DNA of 64,000 nt from Tridacna crocea (taxonomy: Eukaryota > Mollusca > Bivalvia > Cardiida > Cardiidae), in assembly GCA_943736015.1 (NCBI GenBank), contig OX031065.1:41740427-41804426 (forward strand), read 5' to 3'. Below, piece after piece: positions 33,260 through 44,500 of this stretch. A program made the position numbers and the translations under genes. Below the pieces are notes generated by a model. The model saw nothing but the letters and a program-made list of their open reading frames with translations, was not told the origin of the DNA and did not search any database. Within the stretch, counting starts at the first letter, position 1; every line of letters begins with the position of its first letter.

Positions 33260-34060
33260 TAGTTATGGCTATTAGCTTCTCTGGGTATTATTTTGGCCAC
33301 GGTCAACCAACGGCACAAATGATTCAGGCAATATTATTATACTGCAAAGACATTTTTCAGGATCTGATTGGATAATATGCCCCGAACATATATGGCTTGC
33401 AACACGCGAAAAGGGCCATTCGGACATTTGCGTAGAGTGTTGACTCGGATCAGCGTGTGCAGTCCGCACAGGCTAATCCGAAACGGCACTCTCCGATTTT
33501 ATGTGATTTTCTGTTTTACGTAAGTCTACAAAATCACAAAATCTAATGTGGTCGTAAAGTGCCGTCCCGGATTAGCCTGCGCGGACTGCGCAGGCTAATC
33601 CGGGACGACACTTTACGCAAATGTCCGAATGCACCTTTTCGCGTGTTGCACTCCAATTATAATGTACACTGGCAAAACCAACGTTAAAGCAACTTCCTTT
33701 CGGGAGCCCCGTGTACAAAAAGTAATGACTGCACTACCAACACGACATCCAAAATGGCGGCCTAAACCAAGATTAACATCAAGATTATGTGTCAAGCTGC
33801 ACGTTTTAGCAAGAATTACCAATGTTTCAGTGACGTCAGTTCCCGGTGACGTCCATTTTCATTGAATTGTGGTACTTAAAAGGGAAATTCTACTTCGTCG
33901 TCGTACTCTATTTTTCAAACCAAAAGAAAAGAGACAAACCAGACAAAATCTGTTTAACAAACGTTGGAATGGTAAAACTGCATGATAATAAATTCATTGT
34001 ACGGTCGGGTGGCAGGGGTCTTGACCAACACTGATTTTCTCGTGACAGCTAATAGCTCCG
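33260..34060 (-). repeat. Family F repeat interrupted by a family B MITE
   Basis: ACCAACGTTAAAGCAACTTCC, TTTCGGGAGCCCCGTGTAC, CCAAAATGGCGG and CAAACGTTGGAATGGTAAAAC match 43990-44500 in reverse. The MITE at 33393-33660 splits it. Confidence 0.75.
33393..33660 (+). mobile_element. Family B MITE inserted in a family F repeat
   Basis: Ends TGGCTTGCAACACGCG and CGCGTGTTGCACTCCAATT. The sequence on either side (CCCCGAACATA on the left, TGTACACTGG on the right) is contiguous in the related uninterrupted copy at 44425-44460, so that copy shows the empty site. Confidence 0.92.
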
Positions 34061-34077
34061 AATAGAGGGTTTCCTAC

Positions 34078-34165
34078 ACTTGCGATAGCGCAGTTGATAG
34101 GGCCAGTTATGTATCGTTTAGAAGGTCTTGGGTTCCAATCCCGACGAGTACAAAGTTAGTCATGG
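34078..34165 (+). mobile_element. tRNA-derived SINE head
   Basis: GCGATAGCGCAGTTGATAGG (A box) and TTGGGTTCCAATCCCGACG (B box). It follows family F and ends close to a family B MITE. Confidence 0.62.
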
Positions 34166-34222
34166 ATCACTATATTCTGAGAGAAACAAACAAAAAATAA
34201 AGCCAACACAAAATGAAACATA

Positions 34223-34488
34223 TTTGGCTTGCAACACGCGAAAAGGGCATTCGGACATTTGCGTAAAGTGTCGTCTCGGATCAGCCTGCGCAATCCGCGC
34301 AGGCTAATCCGAGACGACACTTTACGACTACATTGATTTTCTTTCTTCAGTAGACATGTGCAAAACGGAAAATTGCATAAAAACGGAAAGTGTCGTTTCA
34401 GATTAGCCTGTACGGATTGCACATGCTGATCCGAGACGACGCTCTACGGAAATGTCCGAATAGCCCTTTTTGCGTGTTGCAGGCCATT
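34223..34488 (-). mobile_element. Family B MITE
   Basis: Full length; TTGGCTTGCAACACGCG and TGCGTGTTGCAGGCCATT. Only about 560 bases from the previous copy, in opposite orientation. Confidence 0.9.
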
Positions 34489-34699
34489 TGCTCGTATCAT
34501 ACATGAATACGTACATACGTACACCCATACCTACATCCATCCATCCATACACCCACCCATACACGCATACAAATCAATGGGTCTCAGTATCCCATCTTCG
34601 CAAGCCAAGGCTGACGATTCACTACGCTACTCTACCCTTGGCGGATCGAGCTTGATTTTTACATTCCTCCGATACACTTTATTCATCGGATGCAGCCGG

Positions 34700-35790
34700 C
34701 TCTAACTGCAACGAATGAAATCGTTCGTAGCATTTCATCTTTGATAAAAAATAGAATAAGGCAGACACCTTTCGAATAGAAGATTAACATGGAAACCCAC
34801 GTGGATGTCTGCTTATCGCTTCATGTGTATTCGTAAGCGGTTTGTAAAACGATATTTCATTGACTTTTAGAAATATGATGTAAAGGGGGGTAATAATCAG
34901 CATCCAATAGAGGGCGCATCGCAGGAATCTCGAAATCGGGCTCAATCAGCCAAGGTAAGACCCACGTAGTGATCGTAACCTTGGCTCGCGAAGATGCAGT
35001 ATCCTTGCAGGTGCTTTGTGAAAAACCTAATGGGAACGGTCAAATTTCGCGTGTATGTATATTCTTCAGAGGCGACGGCTGTATCGTTGTCGTCTTGTGG
35101 CTCAGGCCAGACCATAATGGCAAGAATAAGATTCCGTGGAAAATTATTCTTGTATTCGCCTATACAGTTTCATAACCATGACACTGACTTCAAAACAAGA
35201 CCGCTTTAAATCGGATTACATGCTCTAAAATTTATTTAAATCCCGGGAATTGTCTCTGGTAGAATCGTATCTGTAACAGAAACTGTAATATATGCAAATT
35301 ACACCGAGACATGCAATACCTTTACATCGTACCTCACAATACGTCGTGAGAGCAAAGGTTTCAAAACACTGCAAAAAAAAGACGTGCTTCATAGCTACAA
35401 ACAACGTATTCTTTTCTAAATCTCTCAACGATAAAAAAAACTGTTATTTTCCCCAAAATGATATCTGTAAAGTATTGTTTGTGATGGAATTTGGTAGGTC
35501 TAGAACTGAGCACAGACCCAATAGTAGGTCTAGAAATGGGTACAGACCCTTGAAGAAGCTTTTAAGGACGGTGAAGATTTAGATAACACAGCAATCTACT
35601 GCAGTCCGATCTAAATCGTCACGTTATAGTACCTTGTTTTAATCCTCGACGAAGACGCACTCTCATTTGTCATAGAATTGCATAGCTAATCCTAAAACTA
35701 CCAATCAAATAAAATGGACATACCCAATCTGTAGAAGTGTTCTCGGCATTCCTACTACACTTATTTTGTGAAAGATATTATATAAAATTT
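34700..35790. other. Intergenic DNA, nothing firm
   Basis: A CATA/CATC-rich stretch (34500-34570) precedes it. TAGGTCTAGAA..ACAGACCC is duplicated at 35496-35550. Open frames near 34970-35210 overlap and lack family features. Confidence 0.35.
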
Positions 35791-35794
35791 CGGA

Positions 35795-35890
35795 CAATGT
35801 GTTTTAAGATCAAACTGCACTTTCGGTGCAGTTTGATCTTAATCTACGTTCGGTGCAATCTGATCTTAATCTACGCTGCCTGCAAATGAA
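35795..35890 (+). mobile_element. Family C fragment with duplicated hairpin arm
   Basis: The arm GTTTGATCTTAATCTACG is present twice in a row (GGTGCAGTTTGATC and GGTGCAATCTGATC). Confidence 0.65.
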
Positions 35891-36064
35891 TTGCAAGTCG
35901 AGCTAAAGATCAGTTTTAGGTGCCAAGCCTTCGAAACTTGTCAGATGCATCTGTTAAGCGGAGAGAAGGTTGCAGTCACATTTGATTCATAAACTTAATA
36001 TCTATAGACATAATAAGCCAATATAACGAGGTCTTTCGAAACGTGACACGACAAACACATGTCG

Positions 36065-36150
36065 AGTTCCATGAGGTCTGTTTGTGCAGCGCAAAGATTT
36101 GTTATTAAAAACTTGTAAGTCCGATTCCCGACCAGGCCAAATTTTCTAAC
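36065..36150 (+). mobile_element. Possible tRNA-like SINE head
   Basis: TTTGTGCAGCGCAAAGATTTG and AAGTCCGATTCCCGACC are weak A/B box matches. Confidence 0.3.
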
Positions 36151-36559
36151 AAATATAACTTTTGACTGGAAAAAAAAATACTGAGTGTTTTATGTCAAAA
36201 CTTTCGCTTGCCATTTTCTAGTTTGTATCTTATCATGTAACCCTTAGACTTCTGAGTGGTATTGCAAGAGCTTTCTTGGTTTGACAGCAAAGCTTGTATA
36301 AGACTTAAACCTTCCAGAGTTTCATTCGGATTGCCCTCCGTGACGTTATTTTTGGAAAACAAAATTTTATAAAAGGTAGTGAAGAAGTTAACCGACAAGA
36401 CGATGATTTCGCTTCATCTTCCTGCTTTGAATAGAATAACCATAGTAATATTAGGGGTTTTATTGTCGAATAAAAAAATTCCATTTAGTTATCGAGCAGG
36501 ATATAAGTAATGCAAACTGTACTTGAAAACTATGTGTAAGAGGGAGAGATTACTTTCTA

Positions 36560-36830
36560 TTAAAAGCTCCTTTTTCCGAGAAAATACGTATTGTGAACAT
36601 TTTCTCCTTTCCAAACCAAACGATTTATTTACTTTGAACTATAGCTGACTGAAACCTTAAATCACACTGTCCAGAGTTTCAGTAAACTTGAGGAAAAATC
36701 AGCATTTCCCCTTTTCCCACAATGTTTCTTTACTCTATTAAAGACAATTTCCACCATCTAAGCAATATTTTAACTGTCGTCTGGAAATGCTTTCCTTTTC
36801 TTTTTTTATTTCGTTTTTGTAAAAGATTAA
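36560..36830 (-). mobile_element. Degenerate family A copy
   Basis: CATTTTCTCC, GCATTTCCCCTTTTCCCAC and GTCGTCTGGAAATGCTTTCC are recognisable, out of the usual spacing. Confidence 0.4.
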
Positions 36831-37227
36831 AGTGAAATGCAGCGAGATTTTAGGTCGCATTTCCGTTTTGTCCTTGTAATTTCAACATAGACTGCTAGAG
36901 TTTACTAGAACGCAATGGTAGCTTTAGAACTAAAATATAGACAGAAATACATGTACACGCAGCAAATTTCCCAGAATTGTGATTTGTTTTCCCAAGCAAA
37001 GACACTAATCCAAATCGAATTTGCAAAGACATATCGACCGGTTTCAATTTTAAACGTAAGACATACTTTCATTACCAAGACAACCGTCGAACGATCCTCA
37101 ATGGATTAATGAATTAGGCCTTTTTGTCTTGTAGTCTGGAAGAGTGCTGTGGTTTATGTCTCTGTCACACGCATTTTACCATCTGTGTTTTCTTATTCTA
37201 AATCTTTTACCACGCGATCCCGAGTTT

Positions 37228-37455
37228 TAACCCATTACCACACATTCCCTACTTTTGACGCCCCTGAGAAAAAAGCCTTTAGAAAACATTGTGGGAAAAG
37301 GAGAAAATGCTGGTAACCAGCATTTTCTCCTTTTCCCACAATGTTTTCTACCCTTCACAAAACACATTTCAAATTTTCAGTCACTTTTATTTTGTCGTCT
37401 GCAAATGCTTTCGATTTGGACAGACCTAAAATTTTGTCGTTTGGTAATGAGTTAA
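37228..37455 (-). mobile_element. Family A MITE
   Basis: Full length; perfect hairpin; subfamily with GACGCCCCTGAGA. Confidence 0.9.
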
Positions 37456-37789
37456 GGCAGTAGACCCGTAACATTTCTAGTGCAACATGGAATAAAAATT
37501 TCTTGATAGTTGGTAAATATGGATTTTCAAAGATATAATACTTCTGCACAATTTTTACCGACCAGAAATTTCTTTGATGCCTGTCTTGAAATCATTTGTT
37601 GATATTTTTGTTAGTTTCTTGAAAAGGTAGTTAATTATTACCTCCCTTTGTAATGAGAATATAGTGGTTTTAGATTATAACTGATAATTCTAAGAAGGAG
37701 AAAAAGGAAAAAAGTGGCTCGTTTAAAGTAGTACAATAGTATGTACTGTACAGTTGGGGAGACTGCCTGGGAAGGTGCGATGCCTGCGA

Positions 37790-38480
37790 TGCCCAAAAAC
37801 AATAGGGGTCATTCACGCGTGACTGCCAACGAACAATGGGATAGTATTCTGGGAACAATGGGGTATTATTCTGGCAAAAACAAAGCGAGACATACTATTC
37901 TACGCGAAATCTCATGGTATGTGATCTCATGGTACGATAAACTGCGACAGTAGTGGTCATGTATTACAATATCATGTCTCGCGAAATATCGGGTCCTACC
38001 GAGACTCGTGTCTTCCCCTATAGATGAGAGGCACGATACTCCACAATGACACTAACTATCGTAAGAAACAATAACGTCATGTCCTGACACATACCAAAGA
38101 ACAATAGACCCCAAAACAATGGATTCGTGGACGCGTGACAGTCCAAAAACAATATGGTAATATTCTAAGAACAATAGAATTATTCTTATTCGAGAACAAT
38201 AGGGTAGGTTCATTATATCTACCACTCTCGGATGACGTCGCGGGATACCAAAAAACAATGGGGTAGGTGTCGTATGTCTACCTTGAAACAGTGCCGTCAT
38301 ACTACAAGATTCCCTGCTGCAGTCCAATGATTCATACCAGAAAACAATAGGATTATTATTTCTAGAATAATGGGATAGGTAACGTATTGGTATCAAAGAT
38401 TCGAGAACAATAGGTATACAACAATAGGATAAATATCGTTTACCTACCACACCTTGATAATGTCATACCACCGAAAAATA
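37790..38480 (+). repeat. ACAATRGG-motif degenerate tract
   Basis: AACAATAGGG, AACAATGGGG or close forms occur about 12 times at irregular spacing, often followed by TATTATTCT or TAGGT and preceded by AAAA or AGA. It encloses one GCGAGACATGAT repeat. Confidence 0.6.
37865..38050 (+). repeat. GCGAGACATGAT repeat, copy 1
   Basis: CTCATGGTATGTGATCTCATG and ATCATGTCTCGCGAAATATCGG; repeated directly at 41935-42135. Confidence 0.8.
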
Positions 38481-38664
38481 GGGACCGCAAGTTCGCTGCC
38501 ATAATGTCCTTGATACGAATTCAATCATTTTGAAAGCAGCATTCAGTCATTTTCTCCTCCTGCCACATCGTTTTACAATTGAATACACACCTGAATTAGC
38601 TAATCATGAATTAACGAAGAAGTAGCCTGAGTCTGGAATTAATCAAAAGACATACTTTAGTTTG

Positions 38665-38810
38665 AATATTTTGTGACATGAAAAAACAATGCATTTCTAT
38701 TTTGCTGTAATTATCGAGGTGATTGGTAATAAAATTTCAAAACGGTTAACCCCGTATCTTTTGTTCTTTTTACACAAAAGTATGCATTTTGTAATCCTGA
38801 CACCCCTTCG
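38665..38810 (+). repeat. Local direct duplication, copy 1
   Basis: TTTTGCTGTAATTATCGAGG through TTAACCCCGTATCTTTTGTTC and TATGCATTTTGTAATCC recurs at 39310-39440. Confidence 0.75.
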
Positions 38811-38996
38811 CTTACTCACAGGAGTCATTCTTACGTACATACGCCTGATCTTGCGCTTGACTGATTTCAACTGTACGACTTTTAGTGTTCCAAAATACAA
38901 TGGGGGAAAATCGGAAGCTCAGATTGCATTCAATCAGGTGTGCTCTTGCCCTCTACCTTCGAAATCCTTACACGAGGTACTTTTTTGCACCGACTC

Positions 38997-39182
38997 TCTT
39001 GAGGTGCTTTCTGTACAGTCTGTGATCATGGTGCTTTCGCTACAGTCCGCATATTTGGTGCTTTCGCTGCAGTTCGCATTTATGGTGCTGTCGGTGCAAT
39101 CTACGTACATGGTGCCTTCGATGCAGTTCGCGTTTATGGAGCCTTCGTTGCAGTTCGCGTTTATGGTGCCTTCGATTCTGTT
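38997..39182 (-). repeat. 27-bp minisatellite open on both strands
   Basis: About seven units of CTTTCGCTGCAGTTCGCATT + TATGGTG. The 27-base period keeps frame. On - the units read as nine-residue repeats such as EGTINANCN, DSTINANCS and ESTKYADCS, each with one Cys (frame open 38934-39221). Short product, no signal peptide; probably a satellite. Confidence 0.75.
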
Positions 39183-39309
39183 CAAAATAGAGAGGGAAAA
39201 TGGATGCTTGGGACAGCCCAAGATTCGAGAAGTTCGAGAATCGTTGAAATCAACTTAAAATCAAGTTCTGTCATCAATGTTTCGGCTGAAATGAGACGAG
39301 ATTGAACTT

Positions 39310-39440
39310 ACATGAATAAACACTGCAATGCTATTTTGCTGTAATTATCGACATAAGTGGTTAATATCATGTTAACATGGTTAACCCCGTATCTTTTGTT
39401 CTTTTACAAACAAGGTATGCATTTCGTAATGCTGCCCAAA
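39310..39440 (+). repeat. Local direct duplication, copy 2
   Basis: TTTTGCTGTAATTATCGACA to ATGCATTTCGTAATGCTGCC; the two copies bracket the 27-bp minisatellite. Confidence 0.75.
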
Positions 39441-39596
39441 ACAAAACGAGTACTCGATGGTCGTCGAAAGTGACTTTGTCACAAATAACGGACAGCTTTG
39501 TAGCCGTCGAAAAACTCTTATTTTGCCTCTGCCCTCAGTAGGCCAAACCTCCCGTAAGCCTGTATAAGCCAGTGAGGGTGCCCGAAAAATTTAACA

Positions 39597-39875
39597 ATGC
39601 AAGGTTTACAGAAGTCGATTACAACCATGACGAGAGCGGTTAGCACCCTATCGTTAAATCTCCAGAGGGTGAACGAACAGCTCAAAAATCTGATGAAAGA
39701 AAAAGCAGAATCCGCCAAAAAGACAGAGGAGGGAAAATTTATCATTCCAGAGACAGAATGTTGGGATGATGACGATGAACCGCCATTTTCGCTCAGCTTC
39801 GGACTTGACGCTCAGGACTTAAAGAGAGTAAGGAGACGGGCAGCAAGCAGCAAGCAGCCTGTACAGAACGATTGA
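39597..39875 (+). CDS. Small hypothetical protein, helical then acidic (possible gene)
   Basis: 92-aa ORF starting MQGLQKSITTMTRAVSTL; ATG with A at -3, ending TGA, with an in-frame stop shortly upstream. Residues 1-45 look helical and coiled-coil-prone (LNLQRVNEQLKNLMKEKAES). A Trp followed by four Asp (WDDDDEPPF) comes next, then a basic segment DLKRVRRRAASSKQ. The composition is unlike the AT-rich repeat translations nearby and looks protein-like. I do not recognise a family. It could be a single-exon gene, or a final exon, since a pyrimidine-rich tract with CAG lies about 60 bases upstream. It follows a local duplication and a 27-bp minisatellite. No polyadenylation signal is obvious. Confidence 0.42.
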   Translation: MQGLQKSITTMTRAVSTLSLNLQRVNEQLKNLMKEKAESAKKTEEGKFIIPETECWDDDDEPPFSLSFGLDAQDLKRVRRRAASSKQPVQND

Positions 39876-40498
39876 ATGCGGCGATAAATATCAATCTAAG
39901 AACCAAATCAAAATTGTCATATGCAACTTCCAGCAGCGAAATCAAAGGAAACTTCTATATGCGAATGAATGACATGCGGAAATATTTTTATAAGCTATTT
40001 AACCGTATACCAGGCAAACCCTTGTATTAAGAACCAGGAGGGTAAAATGCCTTGGCAAAAATTTGGTATACCGCATTTTCTACTCTTCCAAGCATGTTTT
40101 CTACCCCAACAGTTATGAATCTGAAAAAAAAAAGCTACACTATTAACTTTAAGGTATCAAAATACCATCATATTTGATAAATCTGGGTTTTTTTCCGATT
40201 TAGTGAAGAGTTATGTCCATAGAGTTACGTCATATAATAAATTGCTGACTGTTGAAGTTTTTATATAACTGTCTGAGTAGGTCTTAACCCAAATTTTCGA
40301 TATCGTGATCTCCAACGCTCTTAATAAGTGGTGAATGGAGATCAGACCCCACGTTAGTGTTGTCTGATCTTAATCTACTGCTTCCTTCAATACACAATAA
40401 ACTGTTACAGATTTACCATTTACCTTTTAAACTATTTCCCGAATGAAAAAAAGTGAACCCATCCAAATTGAAAGTGTTTGATGGTCATATAAATTGAC

Positions 40499-40552
40499 CG
40501 CAAAGGGACATTCGAAAATTTGCGTAAAGTTCCGTCTCGGATCAGCCTGCAA
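40499..40552 (+). mobile_element. Family B fragment
   Basis: AAAGGGACATTCG..TTTGCGTAAAGTTCCGTCTC then GGATCAGCCTGC; cut off before a family A copy. Confidence 0.7.
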
Positions 40553-40558
40553 GATGTA

Positions 40559-40781
40559 TAAAAATCACACAATCCCTACTTCTGACGATCCTTAGATAGA
40601 AGCCTGTAGAAACATTGTGGGAAAAAGGAGAAATGCTGGAAACCAGCATTTTCTCCTTTTCCCATAATGTTTTCTACCTTTAAAAAAAAGAAATTTCTAA
40701 TTTTCAGTCACTTTTATTTTGTCATCTGCAAATGCTTTCGATTTGGATATACCTAAACTTCTGTCGTTTGGTAATGAATTT
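40559..40781 (-). mobile_element. Family A MITE without terminal TTAA on the left
   Basis: Begins in the subterminal region (CACACAATCCCTACTTCTG) directly after a family B fragment; the hairpin is well preserved. Confidence 0.8.
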
Positions 40782-40812
40782 ACCGAATAGTCTTCACTTG
40801 AAGTCTACACGA

Positions 40813-40925
40813 TTAACCAGTAGGCTGTTAAACGCGACTAGCTGACCTTTTGCAGACAGTGTAGAATCAAGATCATACTGCACCTAACATGCAGTCTGAT
40901 CTTGGATCTACATTGTAAGAAAAGA
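40813..40925 (-). mobile_element. Family C MITE, partial
   Basis: TTAACCAGTAGGCTGTTAAACG end, CTGACCTTTTGCAGACAGTG and the hairpin; far end missing. Confidence 0.72.
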
Positions 40926-41251
40926 AGATATTATTCACCTAAACACAAATTTGAAAAAAAAGCAGTATTTGGGTGTTGTACAATCGATTCTAAAATTTGC
41001 TTTTAGTTATTTAACAGGAAAAATGTCAAGAAACCGCTGTCAGTCTCTGTCAGTCCTTCATACTTGGTATATTATCATGTTAGTCTTAAAGAATAGTTCA
41101 GGTTTTTTTATCAATTCTTCATTAACTTAATCTTTCAGTTTGGTAATCAATTTCAAAAAGTACATCTCCGAGTGCGTACTTGACAGTTCTTGTTTTTTCA
41201 TTCCTTCAGAAGGAAACACTGCATTCTTACTTGTGTAGGCTAAATAAACAT

Positions 41252-41448
41252 CAGGGTCCGTATTTACCAACCATTCTTAAGAACATACTTAGTCTTATTC
41301 TTCAGAATTTAGTCAAAGTGAAAGTAACAGAACTTCTGATTGGCTAAACCAAATGGTTTAGCCAATCAGAAGTTCTGTTACTTTCACAGTTGAAAAATCT
41401 TGAAGAACAAGAATGCTACTGAGAATGGTTGGTGAATATGGACCCTGT
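41252..41448. mobile_element. Hairpin MITE, full length
   Basis: Terminal repeats CAGGGTCCGTATTTACCAAC and GTTGGTGAATATGGACCCTG. Core palindrome GAAAGTAACAGAACTTCTG..CAGAAGTTCTGTTACTTTC centred on ACCAAATGGTTT, essentially perfect. No clear target-site duplication. Confidence 0.87.
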
Positions 41449-41539
41449 TCTGTTAGTTCATATGAAAATATCCATATTTCTGAGGCTTATACAATTGATA
41501 TATCTGTAATAAGATTACTAATGACAAAAACAATAACCG

Positions 41540-41670
41540 TGCGTTATGGCCTCGTGCGCACGCGGTAGGTATTCCGCATTTGGACCTGGACGGACTTCCT
41601 CGCGTGAAAGAGTTCGACGCCCCGAGTGAGGGTCGAACCTACAGTGGTTAGGGGCAAGTGGATTTTTGAA
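41540..41670 (-). mobile_element. SINE-like molluscan repeat
   Basis: Complement has CCACTGTAGGTTCGACCCTC (B-box-like) then GGGGCGTCGAACTCTTTCAC and GCGAGGAAGTCCGTCCAGG. I recall close relatives as dispersed repeats in bivalves; no A box seen. Confidence 0.5.
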
Positions 41671-41934
41671 TTTAGCGACCTTATCTAATCAGCAAGGGAG
41701 GCCCCTAAATGATCTAAGGAAGAAAATGAGTAGACCTTCCCACACGCAACTGGTATCCTGCAAAAATATGATAAAAACAATATGGATTATCGCCATTTTC
41801 CGAAAACTGCTGCACTCAGATCCGGCAGAGAAAAAGCACTAACTACACATACATGTACGTGCATGAGTTCCTAAAAGAATCCGGGTAATGCCATTATTAT
41901 GGAATATCGCACCTCGTAACCAAGCGAGACGCGA

Positions 41935-42135
41935 GATTCCGGCAAAAACAAAGCGAGACATGATCCTCTACCGCGAAATCTCATGGTATGTGATCTTATG
42001 GTACGGTATAGTGCGACAGTACGGGGTCTTTTATTACAATATCATGTCTCGCGCAATATCGGGTCCCACCCGAGACTCGTGTCTCTCCCTATGGATGAGA
42101 GGCACGATATTCCATATGACACTAACGGGATTCCA
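41935..42135 (+). repeat. GCGAGACATGAT repeat, copy 2
   Basis: Ends AAAGCGAGACATGATC and ATATCATGTCTCGCGC form an inverted pair; it matches 37865-38050 along most of its length and continues to GATGAGAGGCACGATATTCC. Confidence 0.8.
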
Positions 42136-42149
42136 CATGTTTCGGTGTA

Positions 42150-43228
42150 CACCTTAAGGTTCAGCCCCTCAAATCTCTTAAGTAAGAGATTTTGGAATAA
42201 ACAATTCCAATAGAGATTTTAGCTTTAATGTTTTATGTAAAAAACACCCGCAAACTTACTGGTTATTAAAACTAACACGAAGTAAAACGACCAACCTCGA
42301 TTCTAAGATTTTTTTGGAAAAATATGTGACAAATGTGCTTGTATTTCATAAAAATGACATAAGACAAATGTGCTTTCCTGTTCCTTTCAAAAAAAACTTG
42401 ATCAGAGCACATTCGTCACAGAAATGGGTTTTCCCTTTTTTTTCCGACTGGACTTTTGACGTCCCATTTGTTTCACCTTAGACAAATGCAACCGAATCGG
42501 TCTTACACAAGACAAAGGTGTTCCGAGACAAGAGTGCTCCTATATACAGTGCTGTTGAAAACAAGTATGATAGATGCTGTGCTCGTTCTCATTACTAGTT
42601 GTATAACGTCATTTCAGCATTGCTTCCGTTATATAGCGAAGGAACCATGCTTTTATGGAGTTTCTTAAATTTGGTATTAATCTGTGAAAAATCCTTTTCG
42701 TCTCTTTCTGTGAAAGCTTTTCTAAGTCACTTTCAACAATGTTTAAGGTGTACCTCGGCGGCAGCATGCTCGTGCTTGTTAATTCTTGATGTAACCACTA
42801 GTTAAGCTGGAGCTCTGCAAGGCCCTGCCCAAAGATACGCCCTGTTGACTAGCTCTACTTTGTCCTGCGAGTGGAAACATCTTTATCTCTTGGAAGACCA
42901 CTGCCACAAAATAAGTCAAAGAATGTTTTAAACTTAAGAAACAATAAACTCCACCAATATAACATTTTTATATATATATAATTTATATATATATAAAATG
43001 ATGTTTTTCCAATATAAAAAAAATACTGTGTTACAGCCGGGTCTTCATCCAAAAGGCCATATTAGCCTTTGGCCTTGGACGGGTTGAACGTAAACAAGCC
43101 GTTATTAAAATGACAAATACAAAGCCCGGTTCACATTTCAATCCTTAATCTGCCAGATGAGTGAATGAAACTTTCAAGGCGATGGTAAACAGCTATTTTG
43201 CTACATGTATATCCAAGTTTATTTTTCA
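42150..43228. other. Intergenic DNA, nothing firm
   Basis: An AT dinucleotide palindrome at 42969-42998; no recognised family or coding region. Confidence 0.35.
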
Positions 43229-43356
43229 GAAAATCTCCTAATCGGACAGTGTAGATTTAAGATCAGACTGCACGTTCTGTGCAGTCTGATCGTGATCTAC
43301 GCTGTCCGCAAAAGGTGTTTGAGTGTCGCTAAGCAGCCTAAGACTTACTAGGTTAA
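43229..43356 (+). mobile_element. Family C MITE, partial
   Basis: TCTCCTAATCGGACAGTGTAG, a nearly perfect hairpin, then GTCGCTAAGCAGCCTAAG. Confidence 0.75.
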
Positions 43357-43659
43357 AAATGAATTATTATGGCTAAGCTTCTTTGCGGTTTCTAGGTCAA
43401 GGAGAGACACCAGAATACATCTTAAAAATACATCCTCCTTGTCTTCAAATAATTATCCTTTGTGAATTATTTTACAAGCTGGTGTTATTTCTAGTAAAAC
43501 TCCGTATGCTGATGGGTTTTAAGGAAGTCATAAATACAAGGACTAGTCTTCATTAGGCTTCGATTCGAAGAAAATAGCCCGTTCCTATAAAATATCTAGT
43601 TAAACGCAACTCCGTTTGCGTGAAATACATAACTGTGACCTCTCTAAATGTCTGAAAAT

Positions 43660-44500
43660 CCCTCCCACTAGTACTCTATTAGTCGTACGCTCGGGTGGCC
43701 GGGGACGAGGAAACTTTTTCACGGCTGTGGTGATTCATGACCATACAATGCATTTAATCGTTGTCTGCGCATGTCATATTCTTCGAAGATTCGACTGTCT
43801 TATATGACGCATCACTACTAGCCCCGAAAGCGGGCTGACTGTAATATCACGCTCTATAAAGTAGCAATGTTGAAAATAGCTTTTACGTATCAATACGTTT
43901 GAGGAGAAATGAGACCTGCTTTAGCAACAGATTTCTCTAAACTGGTGGTCATAGTTGAGTAAATTGCACGAGGTAGCGTTTTATTGGGTAAACTTTTTTT
44001 TTTGTTTTAAATTCAAAGTAACGGTTGTCGCGTAGGAAGGTGGTTCGGCTCTGTACCCAGGATGCCCATATCAGATAGATGAGTATTTATAGAATGCCAT
44101 CTAGCGGGAGATAATGTGCATTTAATATATTGCTAAGTTTTGCCATTCAAACGTTTGTTTAGCGAACTTTACCCTTTTTTTTTGTTTCAAAAATTTAGCA
44201 CGTTGACGAATTAGAATTTTCCTTCTGGGTGCCCCAATTCAATGAAAACTGGTGTCACTGAGAAATGACGTCACAGAAACCTTGGTAATACGTGCTTAAA
44301 CTTGCATCTTGGAGCATAATCTTCATGTTAAACTTAATCGACATCGCCATTTTGGATGCTGCATTGACAGTGTAGTCATGTACATGGGGCTCCCGAAAGG
44401 GAAAACTGCTTTTACGTTGGTTTTTCCTAGTGTATATGATATACATGTTCGGGGCATGTTTTCAAATCAGATCGCCAGAAATTTATTTGCAGTATAATGA
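43660..44500 (+). repeat. Family F repeat, longest copy
   Basis: Continuous sequence shared in part with 33260-34060, 19240-19560 and 60590-60985 (TCTAGCGGGAGATAATG, AGGATGCCCATATCAG, CTTTATAGC blocks). No coding region found. Confidence 0.75.

Noticed and set aside
38052-38450. 132-codon frame on -
   Set aside because: It lies wholly in the ACAATRGG-motif tract and GCGAGACATGAT repeat; repetitive peptide without family features.
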